This document shows positions 16,331-24,170 of a DNA stretch of 64,000 nucleotides, piece after piece. The notes under the pieces are model-generated. The model did not search any database. It saw nothing but the letters and a program-made list of their open reading frames with translations, and was not told the origin of the DNA. This DNA is from Novosphingopyxis iocasae (GTDB lineage: Bacteria; Pseudomonadota; Alphaproteobacteria; Sphingomonadales; Sphingomonadaceae): NCBI RefSeq assembly GCF_014334095.1, contig NZ_CP060495.1, positions 147,001 to 211,000 of the forward strand. Reading direction: 5' to 3'. The number at the start of each line of letters is the position of its first letter. Position 1 is the stretch's first letter. The position numbers were made by a program, and so were the translations under genes.

Positions 16331-18502
16331 TTAGTTCACGACATCCATTTCCTCGACCAGGTTCGTGGCACCGTCGACCAAGGACATCACCCAGAGCATG
16401 TAGCGGGAATCGACATGGATCGTTCGCGTGGTGCGGGGATCGAAATCCCAGTCCGAGTTGACGCTTTCGAACGTGCCATCGAACAGCAGGCCGACTAGTT
16501 CGCCGCGCGCGTTCATCGTGGCAGAGCCCGAATTGCCGCCCGTGGAATCGAGATCCGAGAGGAAGTTCACGGGCACCGAATCGATGCTTTCCAGCTCATA
16601 GGGGCCGTAATTCTCGGCGCGGATCAGCTCCAACTCGCGCTCGGGCGCGTTGAACGGTTCTTCGCCGGTGTTCTTCGCTACAATGCCTTCCAGCGTCGTG
16701 AACGGCGTATAGACCAACCCGTCCTTGGGCGAGCCGCCCAGCACCGTACCATAGGTAACGCGCAGGGTGCTGTTGGCATCGGGATAGGTGATCTTGCCGT
16801 TCTCACGCTGCCAGGCGATGATCGCGTCCATATAAGCGGGGCGCAGCGCGAGGCCGCGGCCCGCGCGGTCCTTGGACTCCGCTTCCTGCTCGCGGTCATG
16901 CGGGTAAAGCGCGACGGCAAGCTGCAGGAATGGATCCTTGCTCGCCTCGATCTGCGCAACGCTGGCATCCATCAGCGCCAGACGCTGCTCGGTCTCGTCC
17001 AGCGTGCTGTTGGCGTAATAGGCGTCCAGCTTCCGGCTCAGTTGCGCGTCGGTCATGTTCGGGGTGAGGCCCAGGGCCTTGTCGAACGCCGCGACGTGCT
17101 GCGCCTGCGGCTGCTGGATATAGTCCTTGAGGAACATCATCCATTCGGCCTTGTCGACCGCCGGGTCATAGCGCCTATCAAGCGCCTGCAGACCTTGCTT
17201 GAAGAAGGTCATGTCGCGTTCCTGATAGCCGGATTCACGCTCCGCGTTCGGTTTCTCCTTTTCCTTGGCAAGCCGGTAAAGCCGCTCCGCCGTGCCAAGA
17301 AGCTGGGAATTGGTCGCAAAATTGTACCAGAAGTCCTGACGCGCGGCGGCTGCAGATTCGGCCGTCAACGCATCGAGCGCTGTAAGGTCAGCGGCATAAT
17401 GCGCACGCGACGGATCAGCAGCGATCCAGGCGTTCAGCGCGTCCTCCCGCTCACGGCGGCGCTGGACGAGGCCTACGCTGCGCGCACCGGCAATCTGGCC
17501 GCGCAGGTTCTTCTCGTAATTGTTGAGACCGGCGAGCCGCGCTTCGTATTTCACGCGGGCGTCCGAACCGTCTGGCGCCGCGCTCTCGATCGTGTCGATC
17601 CAGTTGTTCAGCAGCGTGACATAGGTCGGATACTGCCAGTCGAAGGTGTTCTCTACCTCGGCGAGGCGCGCATAGCGGCTGGTTGAGCCCGGATAGCCCG
17701 CGGCCATCACGAAATCGCCTTCCTTGAGGCCGCCGGCGCTCACCTTCAGATGATGCTCGGGCTTATAGGGCACATTCGTTTCGGCATAGTCGGCGGCCGA
17801 ACCGTCGGGCGCGACATAGGCACGGTAAAAACCGAAATCGCCGGTGTGGCGCGGCCACTGCCAGTTATCGACATCGCCGCCATATTTGCCGATCGAATCG
17901 CCCGGCGCGTAGACGAGGCGCACGTCGCGAATTTCGAGGCGCTTGATGAGCTTGTACTGGTCGCCGCCGTAAAAGCTGGCGACCTGGCAGCGGTAGCCGG
18001 GTGTCTGCTCGCATTCGGCGACCAGATCCTTCATGCGCTGGTCAACCAGCGCATAGCGCTCTCCGCCAGAAAGATTTTCCGTGCCCTTGGTCACAGGCTC
18101 AGTAACGTCCGTCAACTCGGTGGTGACATAGATGCGGCTGCCGGGCGCGGCGGGCACTTCCGCATCCATCGTTTTGGCGAGGAAGCCGTCTTCCAGATAG
18201 TTCTGCTCCGCAGTGGAGTTATACTGCACCGATCCGCGCACACAGTGGTGATTGGAGACCACAAGACCTTGCGGAGAAACGAAGCTGGCCGAGCAACCGC
18301 CCAGCGATACGATCGCGCCCATCGGGAAGCCGGTGAGGTCGGCGAGTTCGTCCGCGTCCAGCTTGAGGCCGGTTTCCTTCAGATCATCTGCGATTTCGGG
18401 CAGCTGATCGGGCGTGAACATGCCCTCCTTGGCGGCGGCTGGCATGGCCGCGAGGCTGCTGCCGAGCAACAACGCTGCGGCGAACATCTTGGTTGGTTTC
18501 AT
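16331..18502 (-). CDS. S46 family dipeptidyl-peptidase (DPP7-like)
   Basis: A 723-residue exported peptidase. A signal peptide (about residues 1-24, cut after PAAA) precedes a chymotrypsin-fold S46 peptidase: catalytic His in SNHHC (85/86), Asp in the GGDVDNWQWPRHTGDF segment, and Ser658 in TGGNSGSATMN. Such enzymes remove dipeptides from the N-terminus of peptides in the periplasm. The residue 18 past the Ser, which sets P1 specificity, is Gly676 in FDG rather than the Arg of DPP11, so hydrophobic P1 specificity (DPP7-like) is predicted. It is monocistronic with its own terminator. Confidence 0.93.
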   Translation of the reverse strand: MKPTKMFAAALLLGSSLAAMPAAAKEGMFTPDQLPEIADDLKETGLKLDADELADLTGFPMGAIVSLGGCSASFVSPQGLVVSNHHCVRGSVQYNSTAEQNYLEDGFLAKTMDAEVPAAPGSRIYVTTELTDVTEPVTKGTENLSGGERYALVDQRMKDLVAECEQTPGYRCQVASFYGGDQYKLIKRLEIRDVRLVYAPGDSIGKYGGDVDNWQWPRHTGDFGFYRAYVAPDGSAADYAETNVPYKPEHHLKVSAGGLKEGDFVMAAGYPGSTSRYARLAEVENTFDWQYPTYVTLLNNWIDTIESAAPDGSDARVKYEARLAGLNNYEKNLRGQIAGARSVGLVQRRREREDALNAWIAADPSRAHYAADLTALDALTAESAAAARQDFWYNFATNSQLLGTAERLYRLAKEKEKPNAERESGYQERDMTFFKQGLQALDRRYDPAVDKAEWMMFLKDYIQQPQAQHVAAFDKALGLTPNMTDAQLSRKLDAYYANSTLDETEQRLALMDASVAQIEASKDPFLQLAVALYPHDREQEAESKDRAGRGLALRPAYMDAIIAWQRENGKITYPDANSTLRVTYGTVLGGSPKDGLVYTPFTTLEGIVAKNTGEEPFNAPERELELIRAENYGPYELESIDSVPVNFLSDLDSTGGNSGSATMNARGELVGLLFDGTFESVNSDWDFDPRTTRTIHVDSRYMLWVMSLVDGATNLVEEMDVVN

Positions 18503-18691
18503 AAGAGCTCCCTCTCCCTATCGGGTGGCGAATGAATTGGATCGCCAAGGGGATAGCTGGAACGCCGCAGGGCGCAAGGCCGCAACGGCGCGGAGCGCCG
18601 CGGTCGCATCATCCAATCATTTCGTAGCGCCCGTCCGGCACCCGCATTGCGCAAGAATGATATATTATTTCATGTCTCGCGCGGCCCCTCG

Positions 18692-19609
18692 CTACGCCGC
18701 GGCGAGTCCCGGATCCACCCCGGTCATTTCAATCGAGACATCCCAGAGCTGCCGAGCCGTTTGATTGTCGCGGGCCCGCTTGGTCGGTTTCGCCTTGCCG
18801 GCCTTGCCGCGCATCTCGAGCGGGCCGGTGGGGCCATAATAGTCGCCTCCGCTCACATGGCGCTCAGTTGCCGCCATCAGCGTGGGCCAGGCACCCTGTT
18901 CGGCGCTGTTGAAGACGCCGCCGACGACCGTGCCGAAAGCTTTCTGAAGAAAATTGGGCATGTGGCGCGTCAGTTCGGTATCGGCGACACCCGGATGAGC
19001 GGCAACCGAGATGGTGCGCCGCCCCGCTGCCGCCAGCCGCCGGTCGAGCTCCAGCGCGAACATCAGATCGGCAAGCTTGGACTGGCCGTAGCGTTTCCAG
19101 GAATCGTACCGCCGCTCCGCGTTCAGATCGTCGAAATTGATCCGCCCGCGCCGGTGGGCGATGCTGGAGGTGGTAACGACGCGGCCGCCATGGCGTTGTT
19201 CGAGCTTGTCCAGCAGCAGACCGGTCAGCGCGAACGGCGCGAGGTAATTCACCCCGAATTGCGATTCAAAGCCGTCCTCCGTCCGCGAAAGCGGCGTGTT
19301 CATGATGCCGGCATTGTTGATCAGAAGATCGAGCCGCGGTTCTTCTTTCACCTTGTCCGCTGCCGCACGCACGCTGGCGAGGCTGGCCTGATCGAGCGGG
19401 ACGTAGACCAGATCGGCCATGGGATAGGCCGCCTTGATCTTTCGCATCGCCTGGCGCGCGCGCTCCTCTGACCGGCAGCCCATCAGCACGCGGGCATGTT
19501 TGGTGGCCAGCACGCGTGCGACGTGGAAGCCGATGCCGGAGTTGGCACCCGTCACGAATGCGGTCTTCCCGCTCTGGTCGGGCACTTGGGTTTCTGTAAA
19601 TCCGCTCAT
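18692..19609 (-). CDS. SDR family oxidoreductase (retinol dehydrogenase-like)
   Basis: A 305-residue short-chain dehydrogenase of the longer, retinol-dehydrogenase/WW-oxidoreductase-like type. It has TGANSGIGF (about 20-28), NNAG (about 97-100), a Ser in TTSSIAHRR, and the catalytic YGQSK. The C-terminal extension includes GAWPTLMAAT and YYGPTGPLEMRGK, typical of this subgroup. It is on the same strand as the downstream S46 gene, with nearly 190 nt between them, and upstream lies an FMN-dependent hydroxy-acid oxidase. Substrate unknown. Confidence 0.9.
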   Translation of the reverse strand: MSGFTETQVPDQSGKTAFVTGANSGIGFHVARVLATKHARVLMGCRSEERARQAMRKIKAAYPMADLVYVPLDQASLASVRAAADKVKEEPRLDLLINNAGIMNTPLSRTEDGFESQFGVNYLAPFALTGLLLDKLEQRHGGRVVTTSSIAHRRGRINFDDLNAERRYDSWKRYGQSKLADLMFALELDRRLAAAGRRTISVAAHPGVADTELTRHMPNFLQKAFGTVVGGVFNSAEQGAWPTLMAATERHVSGGDYYGPTGPLEMRGKAGKAKPTKRARDNQTARQLWDVSIEMTGVDPGLAAA

Positions 19610-19665
19610 GCGTTTGGCTCCGGGTCTGTTCCTTGCCCGGACAGCGCGCAGCGGCGGATAAGGTT

Positions 19666-20829
19666 TCAGCCGGTCCGCTGCGCTCCGGCAGCGCGCACGG
19701 CCTCGATCGTGGGATAACCGTTCACCGCCATCAGCAGATCTGCCTCGGCCAGGATGCAGCGCAGGACATGTTCCGCGCCCTCTGCACCGCCCAGCGCCAG
19801 CCCGTAATAATAGGGACGCCCGACGCCCACGGCCGTCGCGCCCAGCGCCAGCGCCTTCACCACATCGGTGCCCGATCGGATGCCGCTGTCAAACAGCACG
19901 GGCGTATCGCCGCTCGCCGCGACCACGTCGGGCAGCATGTCGATTGCCGCGATGCCGCCATTGGCCTGCCGCCCGCCATGGTTGGAGCAGTAGATGCCGT
20001 CCGCGCCCTCGTCGATCGCGCGGCGCGCGTCGTCGCCATGGCCAATGCCCTTGAGTACGATCGGCAGCTTGGTGAGCGAGCGCAGCCACTTCATATCGTC
20101 CCAGGTCAGCACCTTGCCGAAGGTGGCGGCCCAAGTGGTGATCGCGGTGCGCGGATCTTCCTCCGGCGGCTTGGCGAGGCGCGAGCGAAAGACCGGATCG
20201 GTGAAGTAATTTTGCAGGACGTGGCCACGCAGCTGCGGGAAGTTGGACGCGTTCAAATCGCGCGGGCGCCATCCGGTCACCCAGGTATCGAGCGTCACCT
20301 GGATCGCGCTATATCCTGCCTTCTCGGCGCGGCTGACGAGGCTGGCGGCCAGCTCCTCATCCTTGGGCGTGTAGAGCTGGAAGAAGGACGGCGTGTCGCC
20401 GCAGGCCTTGGCGATGTCTTCCAGCGGATCGTTGGCGAGGGTAGAGCTGCTGAACGGCACGCCGGTTGCCGCGGACGCGCGTGCGGCGGCAAGATCACCA
20501 TGCTCATCCTGCGTGGCGATGCCGTTGACGCCGATCGGTGCCATGAACAGAGGGGAGGGGAGCGTCTTGCCGAACAGCTCGATCGACAGATCGCGCTGGC
20601 GGCAATCCACCATCATGCGCGGCACCATGCCCCAATGGTCGAACGCGCTGCGATTGCGTTCCTGCGTCAGCTCGTCCCCGCAGCCGCCCTGCACATAGTT
20701 CAGGACATGCGGGGGCATGGCCTGTTCGGCGCGGGCTTTCAACGTGGCGTAATCGACCGGATATTTCGGCACCACGCCGCCAAGCCCGGCAAAATAAATT
20801 GCGTTTTGCAGGTCACCATAATGGGGCAT
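19666..20829 (-). CDS. FMN-dependent alpha-hydroxy acid oxidase (lactate 2-monooxygenase-like)
   Basis: A 387-residue TIM-barrel flavoenzyme. It carries [17 protein letters not shown] near residue 65, [17 protein letters not shown] (FMN-contacting Lys), the active-site [11 protein letters not shown] with catalytic His and Arg, and [21 protein letters not shown] for FMN phosphate. The GGCGDE variant and [14 protein letters not shown] are more like lactate 2-monooxygenases than L-lactate dehydrogenase LldD. It oxidises a 2-hydroxy acid; the substrate is not certain. The start at 20829 has AGAGGAGAG upstream. A family A repeat lies just beyond. Confidence 0.88.
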   Translation of the reverse strand: MPHYGDLQNAIYFAGLGGVVPKYPVDYATLKARAEQAMPPHVLNYVQGGCGDELTQERNRSAFDHWGMVPRMMVDCRQRDLSIELFGKTLPSPLFMAPIGVNGIATQDEHGDLAAARASAATGVPFSSSTLANDPLEDIAKACGDTPSFFQLYTPKDEELAASLVSRAEKAGYSAIQVTLDTWVTGWRPRDLNASNFPQLRGHVLQNYFTDPVFRSRLAKPPEEDPRTAITTWAATFGKVLTWDDMKWLRSLTKLPIVLKGIGHGDDARRAIDEGADGIYCSNHGGRQANGGIAAIDMLPDVVAASGDTPVLFDSGIRSGTDVVKALALGATAVGVGRPYYYGLALGGAEGAEHVLRCILAEADLLMAVNGYPTIEAVRAAGAQRTG

Positions 20830-20851
20830 CCGGGCTCTCCTCTCTTCATGG

Positions 20852-20943
20852 CGTCACTGCGAGGCGCCGAAGGCGACGAAGCAATCCACAGCGGGTACAG
20901 CGCTACCGGACACTGGATTGCTTCGCTTCGCTCGCAATGACGT
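20852..20943. repeat. Palindromic intergenic repeat, family A copy 2
   Basis: From GCGTCACTGCGAGG to CTTCGCTCGCAATGACG, with GAAGCAATCCACAG and GGATTGCTTCGCTTCG as inner arms. It lies 6 nt behind the M28 peptidase stop (minus strand) and about 20 nt upstream of the hydroxy-acid oxidase start. Confidence 0.85.
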
Positions 20944-20949
20944 TGTTTC

Positions 20950-22617
20950 CTACTTTCTCGCGTCGGCACTGGCCTCGCGAATCTTCTTGAACTCCGATCC
21001 GTCCTTCCAGCCGGGCCAGCGGTCCGACTGGGCAAGATCTTCGCCGATCGCGTACATCACTTCGATATCCTGCACCGCACCGGCGAGGTTCCAAGCGTCC
21101 GACACCGCGTCGCAGGCCTGATGGTAGCAGCGACCGGTATAGTCATCGACCCAGGCTTGCCCCGCTTCCTTGCCGCCCTCCACCAGATCGCTCGCGCCCG
21201 AAATGCCCATGATGAGCAGCACCGGCACGCCGCGCTTGGCGAGCGAGAAATGGTCCGCGCGGTAGAACAGGCCGCGTTCGGGGAGGCTTTCGGGCGTCAC
21301 CGTGCGCCCCTGTTCGGCCGCGAATTTCGCCAGATCGTCCTCCAGCGTGCCCTGACCCTTGCCGACCAGGATGACGTCCTTCGCCTTGCCCGCCGTCTGC
21401 AGGATATCGAGCGTCAGGTTCGCGACCGTCTTTTCGATCGGATAGATCGGATCATTGGCGTAGGTTTCGGATCCGAGAAGGCCGCGCTCCTCCGCGCTCC
21501 AGGCGGCGAACACTACGCTGCGCTCGGGCGGGGTGTCCGCCTTCATCAGCCGCGCGATTTCCATCATCCCGGCAATGCCCAGCGCATCATCATTGGCGCC
21601 CGCGCGGTAGATGCGGCCCTGTTCGTCGGGCGCGCCCTTGCCGTAAGCATCCCAGTGCGCGCCGTACATGATGACCTCATCGGGCCGCTGCGTGCCCGGA
21701 ATCTTGGCCAGCACATTCTGGCTCTGCACGGTTTCCTGTTTGACCGGAAAGCGCGCCGTCAGCGTGGCATCCATCGGCACCGGCTTGAACGCGGCGGTGC
21801 GCGCCTGTTTGCGCAACTTGGCAAGATCGAGCCCGGCTTCGGAAAAAAGCTTCTGCGCCGCCTCGCCGGAAATCCAGCCCTGAAGCGCCAGGCTGGTCAC
21901 ATCATCGGGCTTGCGCACGATGTCGTAATTCTCGCCGCCGGGACTCTCGACGACGTTCCAGCCATAGCCCGCCGCCTCGGTCTCGTGCACGATCAGCGCG
22001 CCGACCGCGCCGCGCCGGGCCGCCTCCTCGAACTTGTAGGTCCAGCGACCATAATAGGTCATCGTGCGGCCCTTGAACTTGCCGGCCACCGGCTCGCCGG
22101 CCTGTGCGGCGAAGTCGGGATCGTTGACGAGGAAGACGGCCACCTTGCCCTTCAGATCCTGCCCTTTGAAATCATCCCACTGCCGCTCGGGCGCATCGAC
22201 GCCGTAGCCGACGAACACCATCGGCGCGCCGTCGATTGCGGCCATATCCTTCGGCTGAAGCGTGGAGACGTAGATGTCTTTCGGAAAGGTCCAATCGGTC
22301 GTCTTGCCCTTCACGTCCACCGACAGAGCTTCCGGCGTGCCGAGCTGCGTGTGAAGCAGCGGCACCGGCTGGGTCCAGCTCCCGTCCACGCCGCCCGGCT
22401 CCAGACCCAGCGCCTGAAAGCGGCCGATCAGATAGCCGATCGTCTTGTCCTCGCCCGGCGTACCCGGCGCGCGGCCTTCGAACTGATCGGACGCGAGCGT
22501 GCCTGCAATCTCGGTCAGGTTCGCCGCGCTGACTTCGTTCGGATCGGCAGTCTGCGCCAGCGCCGGGGCGGTGGCGGCGCTTGCCAGAAGGGCGATGGTG
22601 CAGGCGATGGCTCTCAT
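20950..22617 (-). CDS. M28 family zinc peptidase (PA domain-containing), exported
   Basis: A 555-residue secreted aminopeptidase-like protein. The frame stays open upstream, but the ATG at 22617 gives a clear signal peptide (MRAIACTIALLASAATAPALAQ region, cut after ALAQ) with GGAG upstream. A protease-associated insert occupies roughly residues 150-290, and the M28 catalytic domain carries zinc ligands in MYGAHWDAYGKG (His), GANDDALGIAG (Asp), SAEERGLLGSE (Glu) and RADHFSLAKRG (His). It probably trims peptides in the periplasm alongside the S46 enzyme about 2.4 kb away. Confidence 0.92.
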   Translation of the reverse strand: MRAIACTIALLASAATAPALAQTADPNEVSAANLTEIAGTLASDQFEGRAPGTPGEDKTIGYLIGRFQALGLEPGGVDGSWTQPVPLLHTQLGTPEALSVDVKGKTTDWTFPKDIYVSTLQPKDMAAIDGAPMVFVGYGVDAPERQWDDFKGQDLKGKVAVFLVNDPDFAAQAGEPVAGKFKGRTMTYYGRWTYKFEEAARRGAVGALIVHETEAAGYGWNVVESPGGENYDIVRKPDDVTSLALQGWISGEAAQKLFSEAGLDLAKLRKQARTAAFKPVPMDATLTARFPVKQETVQSQNVLAKIPGTQRPDEVIMYGAHWDAYGKGAPDEQGRIYRAGANDDALGIAGMMEIARLMKADTPPERSVVFAAWSAEERGLLGSETYANDPIYPIEKTVANLTLDILQTAGKAKDVILVGKGQGTLEDDLAKFAAEQGRTVTPESLPERGLFYRADHFSLAKRGVPVLLIMGISGASDLVEGGKEAGQAWVDDYTGRCYHQACDAVSDAWNLAGAVQDIEVMYAIGEDLAQSDRWPGWKDGSEFKKIREASADARK

Positions 22618-22806
22618 AAGGGCGCTCCGATGAGGGATAGCAGAAGGGGCCACCTTAAGGCGCGGCGCGGGCGTTTGGCCACCGTCAATCGGCAGCTTTT
22701 GCCGGGGAGCAACGCGACGGACCGTGCGTTTGCGGAAATAACCTACAGAAGGCCACCGATCGATGCCTCTCTCTTCTCTCCCTGCGCTCATCCGGCACGG
22801 TGTGCC

Positions 22807-23532
22807 ATGCTGAAGAAAATCGCTATCGGCTTTGCCGCTTTGATCGGCCTGCTGCTGATCGGCGGCGGTGCTTACGTCACCTATCTAGGCTATTTCTCGG
22901 ATGATCCTTTCACGGTGATGCGCCCTCCCGAAGGGGCTCAGAAACCGGATTATGCGATCGCTTTCATGTCGGGCGACATGGGCTTCAACGCCGGAATGGG
23001 GCCGCAAATTGCCAGACGCTTCGTCAATGACGGCGTGCCGGTGCTGGGCTTCAATTCGCTCAGTTGGTTCCGCCATCGCCGCACGCCGGAAGAAGTGAAT
23101 GCGATGGTGCAGTATATCACCAGGCGCACGATGCGCGATTTCGGTGTGGAGAAAGTCGTCCTGATCGGGCAGTCTTTCGGGGCCGATGCGCTGCATCTGG
23201 GCCTTCCCGCCATGCCGCGAGCGCTGCGCAAGCATGTCGCGTTCGTCGGGTTGGTGGTGCCCACGGACACGGTGTTCCTGAAGGCATCGCCAGCGGAAAT
23301 CTTCAACTGGTCTCCGCCCGATCTGCCCGCCGCGCCCAGCGCGCGGGAACTGACCTGGGTGCCCGGGGTCTGCATCCATGGCGAGACCGAGGATCATTCG
23401 CTCTGCAGCGTCATGACGCAGCCCAACATCGCGCATGTCTCTCTACCAGGCGGGCATTATCTCGATAAGGATTCCAAAGCCGTTTACCGCGCGCTGAGCA
23501 ATGCGATCGCGCAGCGGGCGCGGGGACTGTGA
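22807..23532 (+). CDS. VirJ/AcvB-like alpha/beta hydrolase
   Basis: A 241-residue protein with an N-terminal signal anchor (about residues 5-28) and a periplasmic hydrolase domain resembling VirJ and the VirJ-like half of AcvB. The nucleophile elbow is LIGQSFGADALH (Ser123); MSGDMGFN and the late IHGETEDHSLCS and GGHYLDKD segments supply candidate acid and His. In Agrobacterium and Rhizobium, AcvB hydrolyses lysyl-phosphatidylglycerol. Here mprF, which makes that lipid, lies about 640 nt away, converging. The ATG at 22807 is chosen; its stop overlaps the next start (GTGA). The lipid-hydrolase role is inferred. Confidence 0.8.
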   Translation: MLKKIAIGFAALIGLLLIGGGAYVTYLGYFSDDPFTVMRPPEGAQKPDYAIAFMSGDMGFNAGMGPQIARRFVNDGVPVLGFNSLSWFRHRRTPEEVNAMVQYITRRTMRDFGVEKVVLIGQSFGADALHLGLPAMPRALRKHVAFVGLVVPTDTVFLKASPAEIFNWSPPDLPAAPSARELTWVPGVCIHGETEDHSLCSVMTQPNIAHVSLPGGHYLDKDSKAVYRALSNAIAQRARGL

Positions 23533-24167
23533 GCGGAGGTCCGCGCGGCCTTGGCGGCCATGGCGCGTTCAAATTGTTTCTCATCGGTTGGGCCCTGTTC
23601 GGCGCGGGCGCAGGACTGCTGCTCGATCCGGTGGAGGCGGGCCTCGTGTCCTTCTGTGCTGCCACGCTGCTTTTTTACGGATATCTCATGAGGCAGGTGC
23701 GCGGCTCCGCTGTCGAGGACATTCGCCGCCGCGCCGAACAGAATGATGCCGGGGCACTTCTGTTTTTGGTGATTATGGCGCTCGTCATGCTGGTCGTGCT
23801 CGGCGCGATCACGGCGGAAATTACCGGCTCCAAGGGCGGGCTCGCCCGCACCCTGATCGGCGCGATCGCGCTGGTCGATGCCTGGATCTTCGCGAACATG
23901 GCGATGACGCTGCATTATGCGAACCTCTATTACGGATCGCAGAACGGAGAGGACCGCGGCGGGCTGGAATTTCCGCATGAGAAGCAGCCGGGCTATTGGG
24001 AATTTGCTTATTACGCGTTCACCATCGGCATGACGTTTCAAACCAGCGACGTCGATACCACCACCGGCGCGATGCGGCGTCTGACGCTGTTCCACGCGCT
24101 GGGCGCATTTCTGTTCAACGTCGGTGCGATTGCGCTCACCGTGAACATTCTGGCAGGCAGCGGATAG
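23529..24167 (+). CDS. DUF1345 integral membrane protein
   Basis: A 212-residue membrane protein with about five hydrophobic segments. The late motif YYAFTIGMTFQTSDVDTTTG is the hallmark of DUF1345, whose function is unknown. It starts at a GTG overlapping the stop of the VirJ-like gene by four bases, so the two are translationally coupled. Its stop lies 3 nt from the end of the convergent mprF gene. Coupling to a presumed lysyl-lipid hydrolase suggests an envelope role, but this is inference. Confidence 0.85.
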   Translation: MSGGPRGLGGHGAFKLFLIGWALFGAGAGLLLDPVEAGLVSFCAATLLFYGYLMRQVRGSAVEDIRRRAEQNDAGALLFLVIMALVMLVVLGAITAEITGSKGGLARTLIGAIALVDAWIFANMAMTLHYANLYYGSQNGEDRGGLEFPHEKQPGYWEFAYYAFTIGMTFQTSDVDTTTGAMRRLTLFHALGAFLFNVGAIALTVNILAGSG

Positions 24168-24170
24168 CGT

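Noticed and set aside
21121-22806. Upstream extension of the VirJ-like frame
   Set aside because: The frame is open for 560 more codons, but this part is antisense to the M28 peptidase; the signal anchor starts at 22807.
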